Part shown: one piece after another, positions 41,554 through 50,239 of the stretch
How positions within the stretch are numbered: the stretch's first letter is position 1
How the letters are laid out: the number at the start of each line of letters is the position of its first letter
DNA from: Tahibacter aquaticus
GTDB taxonomy: Bacteria > Pseudomonadota > Gammaproteobacteria > Xanthomonadales > Rhodanobacteraceae
Assembly: GCF_004363655.1 (NCBI RefSeq)
Contig: NZ_SNZH01000004.1
Span: forward strand, 1 to 64,000
Direction: 5' to 3'
DNA length: 64,000 nt
The notes under the pieces: model-generated
What the model was told of the DNA's origin: nothing
Database searches by the model: none
The model's input: the letters and a program-made list of their open reading frames with translations, nothing else
Program-made: the position numbers and the translations under genes

Positions 41554-42057
41554 TCAGCCAGCGGAATGCCCATCACGGCCGTGTCGGTTGTCGCGTCGAC
41601 CATGGACAGCCGCCGCCGCGTCAAACAGAGACCGATCAACCTCAGTGACGCCCAACAACCGGCAAATCGTTCTACCGTCCAACCCGATGACGACGGCATG
41701 CGCATGCGGTGTGGCCGCCGAAATCACGCCAGGCGCCGAGTTGCGAACGATGGGCACCAAGGTGCCGTCCTCGACTGCTGCGACGAGTCCTGGCCCGATC
41801 TGGAAAGCCAGTCGCTGCGCGCCGATCAACTTTGGGCACGGAGCAGCGAACGTCAGCCGCAAGAAACGTTCACGCGCCTCCCGCACGACCACGCTACGGT
41901 CACTCTCGACGGCGAAGGCACGCACGCGATCCGGACGAAAGCTCGGGATAGCGGTCAGCTGGTCGACCGTTCCTGAGCTGCCAACAGGCGCAGAAAACGC
42001 GGTCATTACGAATAGAAAGGCGAGCGCGGTCGCGGCCGCCGGAAGGCACCGTGTCAT
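41554..42057 (-). CDS. Secreted protein resembling DUF6491
   Basis: 167 aa from ATG 42057 with AGGA seven bases upstream. Signal peptide MTRCLPAAATALAFLFVMTA. The mature part contains PSFRPDRVRAFAVESDRSVV, RFLRLTFAAPCPKLIGAQRL and later HAHAVVIGLDGRTICRLLGV: an acidic strand, a PCP-type Cys and a second Cys near the end that could form a disulfide. This order resembles DUF6491 proteins of Xanthomonadales, assigned with modest confidence. It diverges from the XRE gene at 42199. Confidence 0.55.
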   Translation of the reverse strand: MTRCLPAAATALAFLFVMTAFSAPVGSSGTVDQLTAIPSFRPDRVRAFAVESDRSVVVREARERFLRLTFAAPCPKLIGAQRLAFQIGPGLVAAVEDGTLVPIVRNSAPGVISAATPHAHAVVIGLDGRTICRLLGVTEVDRSLFDAAAAVHGRRDNRHGRDGHSAG

Positions 42058-42198
42058 AGGAGATTCCTCGATCAGAAGGGATGGCGCCCAGGCGGTGTCG
42101 GATTCCGACATGAGCGAAGTACATATTATTTGTGTACTGAAAGTTTCGCTAGTGAAAAAGCGTTGGTTACGCTAGGGAAAAACCCTCAGGCCGACGCC

Positions 42199-42582
42199 AT
42201 GAAGTCGATCCATAAGCCCGAATTTCTGCTGTTCCGCACGCTGCTGCGCGAGACCCGGATAGCCGCCGACCTAAGCCAGATCACGCTGGCGGAACGCTTG
42301 GGCGTACCGCAGGCATACGTTTCTGCGTTTGAGTTAGGCAAAGTCAGGCAGGACTTCATCCAGATCAGGGATTGGTGCACGGCATGTGGGATCGCCGCAG
42401 CCGACCTGGCAAACCAGTTCGATCAGCGATGGGCTGTCGAAGGCCCCGCCTTGACGCGGCTTGTCGGCAAGCCCGCCAAGAAAGCCGCCACGCGCACGAC
42501 GACGACGCGTGGCGCTGCGGAGGCAAAATCAATGGCGAAAGTGGCTGGAAAGCCCGTTAGGAAGCGCTCTCGCGGGAAGTAA
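42199..42582 (+). CDS. XRE-family regulator with Lys/Arg-rich tail
   Basis: 127 aa from ATG 42199. A helix-turn-helix at residues ~14-65: FRTLLRETRIAADLSQITLA, then ERLGVPQAYVSAFELGKV, then DWCTACGIAAADLANQF. The tail (~45 residues) is a basic Lys/Arg/Thr/Ala segment (KPAKKAATRTTTTRGAAEAK), histone-like and probably unstructured. It diverges from the secreted-protein gene at 42057. Convergent with 42587, stop to stop 4 nt apart. Confidence 0.8.
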   Translation: MKSIHKPEFLLFRTLLRETRIAADLSQITLAERLGVPQAYVSAFELGKVRQDFIQIRDWCTACGIAAADLANQFDQRWAVEGPALTRLVGKPAKKAATRTTTTRGAAEAKSMAKVAGKPVRKRSRGK

Positions 42583-42586
42583 GTGC

Positions 42587-42940
42587 TTACTGAAGCGACA
42601 GATTCGGCAGCGGTGTCCCCGCGACCGCCAACCGCCGGTCATATTCGTCGGAGAATGCGGGAAAGCTCAACCCGTAAACGGCAAGGAGGGACCTGACGTC
42701 CCACCAGTCCGGCGGGTCAGTCCCCGCTTCTACCGCCTCGAGACGTTCACGAGTTTGGCCCCAACGTGAGGCAGCCTCGGTCAGATCGAGGTCGGCTTGC
42801 ACTCGCGCGCAGCGCAGCAGGTAGGCCAGCAGGTGGTGTTCCAACAGACGTAGCGAGCGGCGTTGCTGCTCCGTGTCCAAGACGAGTCTCCTGACGGTAG
42901 ACCCGCGTCGGAATGGATGGGAGATCGCCTGTGTCTCCAC
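42587..42940 (-). CDS. Small HTH-like protein
   Basis: 117 aa. The middle (LAYLLRCARVQADLDLTEAA, SRWGQTRERLEAVEAGTDPP, WWDVRSLLAVYGLSFPAFSD) has the length and hydrophobic spacing of a Cro/CI-type HTH with WGQ-x-RE-x-LE-x-VE-x-G in place of the usual SQ-x-x-IS-x-IE-x-G. Probably a DNA-binding protein, the second of its kind in this short region. Its target is unknown. Confidence 0.6.
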   Translation of the reverse strand: METQAISHPFRRGSTVRRLVLDTEQQRRSLRLLEHHLLAYLLRCARVQADLDLTEAASRWGQTRERLEAVEAGTDPPDWWDVRSLLAVYGLSFPAFSDEYDRRLAVAGTPLPNLSLQ

Positions 42941-43137
42941 AGGCGACCCGGGTCCACCGCCAGGAGCGCAGGTCGTTAACCACTGGCGGCCGCACGGCTT
43001 CCGACAGCAGTGCGAGACGAGAGGCTAACCAGTACAGGCCATTGAAAGCAATTGGGAAATCCTTCAAACGGCCGCGCTCCCGGTCCGAAGCATCCCTGCC
43101 TGCCAACGCACAAGCCGCCCTGCTCAAGTCGCCCATT

Positions 43138-43188
43138 TAGTTGCTACTTGCAATAATCGGTCGACGCGATATAGTTGTTACATGCAAC
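43138..43188 (+). promoter_or_regulatory. Two MarR-type operators over the marR start
   Basis: TAGTTGCTACTTGCAA (43138-43153) and TAGTTGTTACATGCAAC (43172-43188), 34 bp apart, share the form TAGTTG-N-(T)AC-NN-GCAA. The second overlaps the ATG at 43182, so the transcript may be leaderless or very short-leadered and autorepressed. A third copy lies before arsN1 (43734-43750). Confidence 0.7.
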
Positions 43189-43715
43189 GGAAACTGAAAA
43201 CCGCTGATGCCTCCGAATCCGAACGCCTGCAGGCTGACGCCGAGGCGCTCAACGCAGTGCTCGCCGATCTGGTGCGGGTGTATCAGTTTCGGGATCGGGA
43301 TCGGATCTGTTGCTTCGACATCTCGGTAACCCAGTGCTATGCGCTGGAGGCCCTGGCCGAACACGGCCCGATGCGCAGCCAAGCCCTGGCAGCGCAAATG
43401 CTGTTGGACAAGAGCACGACCACGCGAGTGATCGATGCGCTCGAGCGTAAAGGCTATGTGGAGCGGCGTCCCGATGATCAGGACGCTCGGGCCGTTTCCC
43501 TACGCATCACCCGCAGTGGCCGATCACTCTACGACACCATCAACCGTGGACTCGTCGCGCAGCAGGCGGAAATGCTGGCCGAACTGGACCCTGCGGTTCG
43601 GGCCAGTGTCACCGACGTAATCCGACGCCTCGCCAAGGCCGCTGAAGCCCGATTCGTCTCCGGCATCAGTGTGGGTAGCGGTGCGTCCGCGTGCAGCACC
43701 TCCGGCTGCAGCTGA
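43182..43715 (+). CDS. MarR-family regulator with Cys cluster, probable arsenical sensor
   Basis: 177 aa. MarR winged HTH: ISVTQCYALEALAEHGPMRS, QALAAQMLLDKSTTTRVIDA, LERKGYVERRPDDQDARAVS. Unusual for MarR: Cys43, Cys44 and Cys52 around the first helix, and a Cys-x4-Cys at the very C-terminus (C171, C176). These could bind trivalent arsenicals. Its own promoter and that of the following arsN1 operon carry the same TAGTTG...CAAC palindromes, so it probably represses both. Sensing of As(III) or organoarsenic is inference from context. Confidence 0.85.
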   Translation: MQRKLKTADASESERLQADAEALNAVLADLVRVYQFRDRDRICCFDISVTQCYALEALAEHGPMRSQALAAQMLLDKSTTTRVIDALERKGYVERRPDDQDARAVSLRITRSGRSLYDTINRGLVAQQAEMLAELDPAVRASVTDVIRRLAKAAEARFVSGISVGSGASACSTSGCS

Positions 43716-43733
43716 TCTTTTTATTTGCCCAAA

Positions 43734-43750
43734 TAGTTGTCACTAACAAC
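43734..43750 (+). promoter_or_regulatory. MarR-type operator before arsN1
   Basis: TAGTTGTCACTAACAAC contains the perfect inverted repeat GTTGT-CACTA-ACAAC, ends 4 bp before the arsN1 ATG, and matches the two sites at the marR promoter. Binding here would block the arsN1 operon. Confidence 0.7.
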
Positions 43751-43753
43751 ACT

Positions 43754-44293
43754 ATGCCCACACCCCTCTCCACTCGATACGCTATTGCGGCCGACGCCCC
43801 AGCAATTACGGCGATCTACAACCAGGGCATCACCGGACGAAGTGCAACCTTCGAGACTGAGCTACGCACGGTCGATGATGTGTTGCCGCGCATTGCCGAT
43901 ACGCGCCACCCGCTTCTCGTCGCTGCCGATGCTGCTGACAGCGTCGTCGGCTGGGCTGGCCTGAGCAGCTATCGATCACGCGCCTGCTACGCCGGCATCG
44001 CGGAGTTTTCGATCTACATCGATACCGATGCTCGTGGACACGGCATCGGACGCATGTTGCTCGATAGCCTGCTCAATGCAGCCCGTGAAGCCGGATTCTG
44101 GAAAGTCCTATCGCGTGTCTTTCCGTTCAACACGGCAAGTCTTGCACTTTGCCGCGCCTGCGGTTTCCGCGAAGTCGGCCTGTATGAAAAGCACGGCCAG
44201 CTCGATGGCCAATGGCTCGATGTCGTGATTGTCGAACGCCTGATCCCCGAAAACCTGGCCGGCACTAACGCCCGCCTGCCCACCACTCCGTGA
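43754..44293 (+). CDS. arsN1: Arsinothricin N-acetyltransferase, ArsN1 type
   Basis: 179 aa from ATG 43754. GNAT fold with RYAIAADAPAITAIYNQGIT, SATFETELRTVDDVL, CYAGIAEFSIYIDTDARGHG (acetyl-CoA loop RGHGIG), GFWKVLSRVFPFNTASLALC, and CRACGFREVGLYEKHGQLDG followed by VVIVERL. This order is that of phosphinothricin/arsinothricin acetyltransferases. The ars location favours arsinothricin as substrate, acetylation of the amino group giving resistance. First gene of the MarR-controlled operon, 8 nt before the flavoprotein. Confidence 0.88.
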   Translation: MPTPLSTRYAIAADAPAITAIYNQGITGRSATFETELRTVDDVLPRIADTRHPLLVAADAADSVVGWAGLSSYRSRACYAGIAEFSIYIDTDARGHGIGRMLLDSLLNAAREAGFWKVLSRVFPFNTASLALCRACGFREVGLYEKHGQLDGQWLDVVIVERLIPENLAGTNARLPTTP

Positions 44294-44301
44294 GGTGCCT
44301 C

Positions 44302-45747
44302 ATGTCCAACTCATTGCCCGTCGTCATAATTGGTGCCGGTCCCATCGGATTGGCCGCTGCCGCTCACTTGCGCGCCCGAGGTCTCACACCCTTGGTGCTG
44401 GAAGCAGGCACCCAGGTGGGTGCCGGTATGCGGCAATGGGGACATGTGCGCATGTTCTCGCCATGGGAATACAACATCGATGCGCGCTGCGCGGAACTCC
44501 TGGCCGCGAACGGCTGGCAGCCACCCGATCCGGCGCGTTTCCCCACGGGCGGTGAAGTCGTCGAACGCTACCTGGAACCCCTGGGCACCACGCCAGAGTT
44601 ATCACCGCACATCCGCCTGAACACAAGGGTGAGCAGCGTCACCCGACAGCGGCGTGATCGCATGAAGAACGCGCAGCGTGACACCACGCCCTTCGTGATT
44701 CGCTATCTGCAAGACGACCAAGAGCAGGAGGTGCTGGCGCAAGCCGTCATCGACGCTTCCGGCACTTTCGCCTCACCCAACCCACTCGGTGCTGCAGGCA
44801 TTCCAGCGCTCGGTGAACAATCCGCCGCCGCGCATATTTTCTACGGCATCCCCGATGTACTGGGCGCCGACAGGGCGCGCTATGTCGGCAAACGGATACT
44901 GGTCATTGGCAGTGGTCATTCCGCCTTCAATGTGCTGACCGATCTGGCACGCCTCGCTGAAACCACCGCCGGGATGGAAGTCCATTGGGCCGTGCGGCGT
45001 CCTTCGCTGCAACGCGTGCTCGGTGGTGGTGAAAACGATCAGCTGCAAGAACGTGGCAGGCTGGGGCTCCGCATTGCGCGGTTGGTCGAACAAGGCCGCA
45101 TCACGGTGCACACGAATATCCACATCGACCGTATTGAGCGCGCGGAGGCTGGATGGGTGGCCTACAGTGACACTACGGTGCTGCCACCAGTGGACGAGCT
45201 GATTGGCGCCACCGGCTTTCGCCCCGACCTGAGCCTGTTCGGCGAGATCCGGCTTGATCTGGATCTCGGCACGCAAGCACCGGTGGCGCTCGCACCGTTG
45301 ATCGATCCAAACCTACACAGTTGCGGCACCGTCCGGCCGCATGGTGCGATCGAACTCCAGCACGCCGATTCGAACCTCTACATTGTCGGCATGAAGAGCT
45401 ACGGCCGCGCGCCCACATTCTTGCTGATGACGGGCTACGAGCAAGTGCGTTCCGTCGCGGCGGCGCTGGCCGGAGACTGGGAAGCCGCTCGGCGCGTGGA
45501 GCTGGTGCTGCCGGAAACCGGCGTGTGCAACACGCAGTTTGCCGACGACACGACATCTGTCTCCACCAGCGCAAGCTGCTGTGGTGGTCCTGCTCCTGCT
45601 GAAGCAGCTGCCTGCTGCGTCGCTGACGCTGAAGCCAAGGCCGAAGGCCGGGGTGGCTGTGGCTGCGGCCCCACCACAGCACCCACGCCCGTGGTGGCGG
45701 TTGCTGCCCCAGCCAAATCCTCCTGCTGCGGCGGCGCACGCGCATGA
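44302..45747 (+). CDS. FAD/NAD(P)-binding oxidoreductase with Cys-rich tail (ars-linked)
   Basis: 481 aa from ATG 44302 with GAGGTG upstream. N-terminal FAD-binding Rossmann site VVIIGAGPIGLAAAAHLRAR, second dinucleotide site GKRILVIGSGHSAFNVLTDL, and a late ATGFRPDLSLFG, as in flavin monooxygenases and pyridine-nucleotide-dependent oxidoreductases (ArsO-like). The last ~70 residues hold repeated Cys motifs (SCCGG, ACCV, GGCGCG, SCCGG), a likely As(III)/metal-binding tail. The reaction is unknown; oxidation or reduction of an (organo)arsenical is inferred. The stop overlaps the next ATG (ATGA). Confidence 0.85.
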   Translation: MSNSLPVVIIGAGPIGLAAAAHLRARGLTPLVLEAGTQVGAGMRQWGHVRMFSPWEYNIDARCAELLAANGWQPPDPARFPTGGEVVERYLEPLGTTPELSPHIRLNTRVSSVTRQRRDRMKNAQRDTTPFVIRYLQDDQEQEVLAQAVIDASGTFASPNPLGAAGIPALGEQSAAAHIFYGIPDVLGADRARYVGKRILVIGSGHSAFNVLTDLARLAETTAGMEVHWAVRRPSLQRVLGGGENDQLQERGRLGLRIARLVEQGRITVHTNIHIDRIERAEAGWVAYSDTTVLPPVDELIGATGFRPDLSLFGEIRLDLDLGTQAPVALAPLIDPNLHSCGTVRPHGAIELQHADSNLYIVGMKSYGRAPTFLLMTGYEQVRSVAAALAGDWEAARRVELVLPETGVCNTQFADDTTSVSTSASCCGGPAPAEAAACCVADAEAKAEGRGGCGCGPTTAPTPVVAVAAPAKSSCCGGARA

Positions 45748-46937
45748 GCGAGCCGCGCCCCTCCGCGATTGCGGTGTTGGGCGCGGCCCAGTGTGTCTAT
45801 TGGGGCATCCTGTATTACGCCTTCTCGGTCCTGATGGTTCCCCTGCGTGAGGCATTGGGAACGAGCGATGCGGCGATTGCCGGTGCCTTCTCGTTGGGTC
45901 TCACGGTCAGTGCATTGCTGGCTACCACCGTCGGCCGCCGGCTCGACAAGGGACAGGGAATCGCCCTGCTACGGGGTGGCGCATTCACCGCTGCAGGGTT
46001 GCTACTGGTCTGGTCTCAGGTAGAGAGCCTAGCGGCGCTGTATGCCGTCTGGGTGGGCCTCGGTGTCTGCATGGCGCTGGTTCTCTACGAGACGGCGTTT
46101 GGCCTGGTAACGCGCGCTCACGCCAATGCCGGCGTCCGCATGCGTGCCTTGGCGGTGGTGACCGTTCTGGGCGGCCTCGCGAGCACGCTGTTCCTGCCGC
46201 TCACTGGAGCAGGTGTGACGTATCTGGGCTGGCGCACCACATTGCAGGCATTGGCCGTCGTCTGGCTGCTGATGACGCTCTGCCTGGAAGGGTTCGCCCT
46301 GCCCCACCTGAGAACAGTGGATCGCCGTGAGGTGACTCCTCTTTCGCCGTCACCCAGTCCTCCAGATCGCGCCTTGTTGCGCTGGGCAGGTACGCCCTTC
46401 GTGGTTGCCACCTTTGCCGGCATGGCACTGACGACCCTGGTCGTTCCGCATATGGTCAAGCATGGCCACTCGCTTGAGCACGCAGCGTGGGTGCTGGCGG
46501 CACTGGGCGTGATGCAGCTGCCCGGCCGTCTGTGGCTGTGGCGTGGCGGCCATCTCGCACTATCGCCCCGTGTGCTGCTGGTGATGCCGCTAGTACTCCA
46601 GGTGCTCGGATTGGCACTACTGGGCATTGCCGACACGCTGACAAGCGCTTTTCTTGGTGTAGCGATCTTCGGTGTCGGTGCCGGTCTGCACACGCTGGCC
46701 AGACCGTGGATCGCTCCGTTCATTTTCGGAGTGGAGTCGGCAGGGCGCGCCAACGGTGCGATTGCCCAGGCGCAGGGTTTTGCCCGTGCTTGCGGCCCTT
46801 TCGTGGTGGCCAGTTCATCCGGTTTCGTCGGCAGCAATGCCGTGTTTCTGATCCTTTCCCTGGTCCTGCTCGCGTGTTGTCCGCTGGCCTATCGGCTGTC
46901 ACGCCATCACCACCTCACTGCGAGCAGCTCGGCGTGA
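45744..46937 (+). CDS. MFS transporter of ars operon
   Basis: 397 aa, 12 membrane helices. Begins SEPRPSAIAVLGAAQCVYWG; the motif A-like loop between helices 2 and 3 is VGRRLDKGQGIALLRGGAF. Closest in style to MFS proteins encoded beside the Cys-tailed flavoprotein in ars loci; distinct from ArsJ (47948-49195), with no stretch of similarity. It probably exports the product of the flavoprotein/ArsN1 (inference). Translationally coupled to the upstream gene by ATGA. Confidence 0.85.
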   Translation: MSEPRPSAIAVLGAAQCVYWGILYYAFSVLMVPLREALGTSDAAIAGAFSLGLTVSALLATTVGRRLDKGQGIALLRGGAFTAAGLLLVWSQVESLAALYAVWVGLGVCMALVLYETAFGLVTRAHANAGVRMRALAVVTVLGGLASTLFLPLTGAGVTYLGWRTTLQALAVVWLLMTLCLEGFALPHLRTVDRREVTPLSPSPSPPDRALLRWAGTPFVVATFAGMALTTLVVPHMVKHGHSLEHAAWVLAALGVMQLPGRLWLWRGGHLALSPRVLLVMPLVLQVLGLALLGIADTLTSAFLGVAIFGVGAGLHTLARPWIAPFIFGVESAGRANGAIAQAQGFARACGPFVVASSSGFVGSNAVFLILSLVLLACCPLAYRLSRHHHLTASSSA

Positions 46938-46968
46938 TCCCGTTCGACTACCTATCCAGAAACCCTCC

Positions 46969-47907
46969 ATGCACGCATTCCTGAGAAACCTGCCGCGCGT
47001 CGCCGCCTTTCCCCTGCTGTTTGGTGGTGCAGGCATCGTTGCCTGGACAGCCTACTCCGCCGACGCCGTCACTTGGCTCATGCCGCTCCTGATCGTCTCC
47101 GTGCTGGTACTCACCGTCGGGCTCGAACGCGTCATCCCCTACGCCCAGCAATGGAACAGGGGACCAGGCACTGCTGAAGATCTTGTTTACCTGGGCACGA
47201 CATCAGCCTTCGTGAGCGTCGCTGAAGGCGCCGTGTGGGCGCTCGCCCTCGGCCTCCTGCCGTTGTTCGGATTTGGACTGGACGCGAGCGCGTCGCCGTG
47301 GCCCGACGCATGGCCGGTCTTGGGTCAAGTTTTCCTGGCTCTGGCCATCGGTGATGCCCTGCCCTATCTCTACCATCGAGCCAGCCATGAATCGGCAGGC
47401 TTTCTCTGGCGTGTGCATGCCATCCATCACGCACCTGAGCGCCTGCATGCCCTGAACTTCGCCCGGTTTCATCCGCTGAACGCCTTCCTGACAGCAGCAT
47501 TGACCTTGTTGCCGCTCGCTTTGTTCGGTGCACCACCGCCGATCCTGTTCACCGCCGCCGTTCTCCACAATGTGCACGGGGTGGTCAGTCACGCCAATGT
47601 CGACTTCCGCCTGGGACCACTCAATGCCGTGTTCAGCATGGCCGAGCTGCACCGGTGGCACCATGCCCGCGATCCTCGCCTGGCCACCGGCAACTACGGT
47701 GCGACGTTGCTGCTCTGGGACTGGATCTTCGGCACTCGCCGGAATCCAGGCCATGGCGTGGCGGATGACGGTGTAGGGCTGTGGCACGGCAGCAGCGTGC
47801 CGCCACGGCTTGCCGCCCAGTGGCGTTATCCGTTCTCAGGCACAGGTCAGCAGTTTGTGCGCCGCGTAAGCATCCTGCTGAATACTCCCTGTTGCCGCCG
47901 AGCCTGA
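46969..47907 (+). CDS. Fatty-acid hydroxylase / sterol desaturase superfamily protein
   Basis: 312 aa with ~5 membrane helices and the eight-His di-iron signature: LYHRASHES, WRVHAIHHAPERL, and LHRWHHARDP, plus HNVHGVVSHANVD. Members hydroxylate or desaturate lipids at the membrane. It is the last gene of the MarR-controlled operon, 31 nt after the MFS gene; why a lipid enzyme sits in an ars operon is unclear, and an arsenolipid or envelope role is possible. It ends with a Cys pair (TPCCRRA) that could again bind arsenic. Confidence 0.88.
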   Translation: MHAFLRNLPRVAAFPLLFGGAGIVAWTAYSADAVTWLMPLLIVSVLVLTVGLERVIPYAQQWNRGPGTAEDLVYLGTTSAFVSVAEGAVWALALGLLPLFGFGLDASASPWPDAWPVLGQVFLALAIGDALPYLYHRASHESAGFLWRVHAIHHAPERLHALNFARFHPLNAFLTAALTLLPLALFGAPPPILFTAAVLHNVHGVVSHANVDFRLGPLNAVFSMAELHRWHHARDPRLATGNYGATLLLWDWIFGTRRNPGHGVADDGVGLWHGSSVPPRLAAQWRYPFSGTGQQFVRRVSILLNTPCCRRA

Positions 47908-47947
47908 GCTGATTGCGCATCTGCGCTGATGCGCTCGCCGTGCCTGG

Positions 47948-49195
47948 CTAGCCGTCCACATCACTTGCAGCAGGCGCAGCGGTGATGGTTGCGTGGTGCT
48001 TCGGCAGGGCGAGCGAAATCAATGCCGATGCAGCGACGAAGCCAGCGGAGATCCACAGGCAGGCCGTCAAGCCGCTTGCTTGGAAGACCGCGCCGGAGAG
48101 CACCGTGCCGAACAGGCGCCCCAATGCATTGGCCATGTAGTAGAAGCCGACATCAAGTGATACGCCGTCTTCCGAGGCATAGCTGACGATGAGATAGCTG
48201 TGCAGCGACGAGTTGACGGCGAACAAGATGCCGAAGACAGCCAAGCCGACCACCAGCACATGGGTTGGATCAGCGTTGCTGCCAAGCAATAGCGCCATCA
48301 TCGCCGGTATCGCCGCCAACGCCACGGCCCATCCAAACGCGCTGCCTCCACCAGGACTACCGCCACTACGTCGACCGGTGAAATAGGGTGCCAGCGATTG
48401 CACGATGCCGTAGCCGATCACCCAGCTGGCGAGGAATGCTCCGACGGCCCAGTCACTCCACTGCAACACGGTCGCCAGAAACACCGGCAGCGCAACAACA
48501 AACCAAACATCGCGCGCCCCAAACAGGAACAGCCGTGCCGCCGACAGAACGTTTACCGCACGACTCTTGGAGAACAGGTCACGGAACTTCGGCTTGTTCT
48601 TGGCTTTTCCGAGATCGCGCTGCAACAGGAGCAGGCTGGCTAACCACACGAGCAACAGGCCTACGGCCATGCTGGCGACGGCTACGCGAAAGCCCAGTGT
48701 GCTCAGTAGTGCACCGCCAAGGAAAAAGCCAATGCCCTTCAGCGCATTCTTGGAGCCGGTCAATGCAGCGATCCAACGATAGAGCGCGCCAGGCTGATCG
48801 CCAGCGACGAGCAGCTTGATACTGCTCTTGGCGCTCATCTTGTTCAGATCCTTGGCGATGCCGGATAGCGCCTGGGCGGCCATCACCCATGGCACGGTCA
48901 GTGCCGCAGCAGGCAGGGTGAGCATACCCAGCGCAATGACCTGCAACACCAGGCCCAGGTTCATCGTGCGATTGAGGCCGATGCGGGCACCGAGCCAGCC
49001 GCCGACTAGGTTCGTGACTACACCGAAAATTTCGTAGAACAGGAACAGCAGCGCGACCTGCAGTGGTGTGTAGCCCAGCTGATGAAAATGCAGCACCACC
49101 AGCATGCGCAGGGCGCCATCGGTCAACGTAAATGCCCAGTAGTTTCCCGTGATCAGGAAATACTGGCGTGCCGCCACCGAACGAAATCCTTCCAT
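47948..49195 (-). CDS. arsJ: ArsJ organoarsenical efflux MFS permease
   Basis: 415 aa, 12 helices. Diagnostic start YFLITGNYWAFTLTDGALRM, then GYTPLQVALLFLFYEIFGVV and ALSGIAKDLNKMSAKSSIKL. ArsJ exports 1-arseno-3-phosphoglycerate, made from arsenate by the partner dehydrogenase encoded immediately upstream (4 nt gap). Export followed by spontaneous hydrolysis yields arsenate resistance. Last gene of the arsR operon, converging on the MarR-controlled operon at 47907. Confidence 0.94.
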   Translation of the reverse strand: MEGFRSVAARQYFLITGNYWAFTLTDGALRMLVVLHFHQLGYTPLQVALLFLFYEIFGVVTNLVGGWLGARIGLNRTMNLGLVLQVIALGMLTLPAAALTVPWVMAAQALSGIAKDLNKMSAKSSIKLLVAGDQPGALYRWIAALTGSKNALKGIGFFLGGALLSTLGFRVAVASMAVGLLLVWLASLLLLQRDLGKAKNKPKFRDLFSKSRAVNVLSAARLFLFGARDVWFVVALPVFLATVLQWSDWAVGAFLASWVIGYGIVQSLAPYFTGRRSGGSPGGGSAFGWAVALAAIPAMMALLLGSNADPTHVLVVGLAVFGILFAVNSSLHSYLIVSYASEDGVSLDVGFYYMANALGRLFGTVLSGAVFQASGLTACLWISAGFVAASALISLALPKHHATITAAPAASDVDG

Positions 49196-49199
49196 CGGA

Positions 49200-50207
49200 C
49201 TACAGATCGGCCATGCCGACGAGGCGAACCAGCTCAGCCGTGCGGTTCACATAGCCCCATTCATTGTCATACCACGCGTAAATCTTCACATGCGTACCGT
49301 TAACGACCATTGTGGACAACGCATCAACGATGCTGGATCGCGGATCGCCTTGGTAGTCGATCGATACCAAGGGACGCTCTTCATAGCCGAGGATGCCCTG
49401 CAGCGGACCGTCGGCCGCCGCCTTCAACAGACGGTTCACTTCTTCCACGGTGGTTGCCCGTTTGACTTCAAACACGCAATCAGTCAACGAAGCGTTGGTC
49501 AACGGCACACGCACAGCATGTCCGTTCAAGCGACCTTTCAGCTCAGGGAAGATTTCGGCAATCGCAGTCGCCGAACCCGTTGATGTCGGTATCAGGCTCG
49601 AACCGCAGGCGCGCGCGCGGCGCAGGTCCTTGTGCGGTGCATCGACGATAACCTGAGTGTTGGTCAGACTATGAATGGTCGTCAGACTGCCGTGCCGGAT
49701 GCGCAGATTCTCGTGAATGACCTTCACTACGGGGGCCAGGCAGTTGGTCGTGCAGGATGCCGCCGTAACGATGCGATGGATGGCCGGATCAAAGCGGTCG
49801 TGATTGACGCCAACGACGCAATCGAGAACACCGGGTTCTTTCACCGGTGCCGTCACCACAACGCGTTTTACGCCCTTGTCGAGATAGGGACGCAGCAGCT
49901 CTGTCTTGCGGAACTTGCCCGACGCTTCAATGACCACGTCGCATCCTGACCAGTCGGTTTCGCCAATCGCCTTGTTGCGGGTGACCGGAATACGCTGCCC
50001 GTCCACGACGAGGGCACTGCCTTCTGCTTGCGCTTCATGCACCCAACGGCCATGAATCGAATCGAAGTTCAGGAGATGAGCCAGGGTTGCGGGATCGCCC
50101 GCCGGGTCATTGATGTGCACAAACGCCAGATCGGGATTGCCCCACGCGGCCCGCAGGGTCAGCCGTCCCATGCGGCCGAAGCCGTTGATGCCTACACGAA
50201 TCGCCAT
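49200..50207 (-). CDS. ArsJ-associated glyceraldehyde-3-phosphate dehydrogenase
   Basis: 335 aa, full-length type I GAPDH. NAD site [18 protein letters not shown], catalytic Cys in [20 protein letters not shown], phosphate/arsenate contact SLTNTQ...[11 protein letters not shown], and C-terminal [16 protein letters not shown]. Encoded between arsC and arsJ, it forms 1-arseno-3-phosphoglycerate from glyceraldehyde 3-phosphate and arsenate for export by ArsJ, rather than serving glycolysis. Confidence 0.94.
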   Translation of the reverse strand: MAIRVGINGFGRMGRLTLRAAWGNPDLAFVHINDPAGDPATLAHLLNFDSIHGRWVHEAQAEGSALVVDGQRIPVTRNKAIGETDWSGCDVVIEASGKFRKTELLRPYLDKGVKRVVVTAPVKEPGVLDCVVGVNHDRFDPAIHRIVTAASCTTNCLAPVVKVIHENLRIRHGSLTTIHSLTNTQVIVDAPHKDLRRARACGSSLIPTSTGSATAIAEIFPELKGRLNGHAVRVPLTNASLTDCVFEVKRATTVEEVNRLLKAAADGPLQGILGYEERPLVSIDYQGDPRSSIVDALSTMVVNGTHVKIYAWYDNEWGYVNRTAELVRLVGMADL

Positions 50208-50239
50208 GGTGTTTCTCGACCAGGAAGGAAAAAGCGTTA

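Noticed and set aside
45744-46937. Second arsJ copy
   Set aside because: It is MFS, but lacks the ArsJ signatures seen at 47948-49195 and belongs to a different operon.
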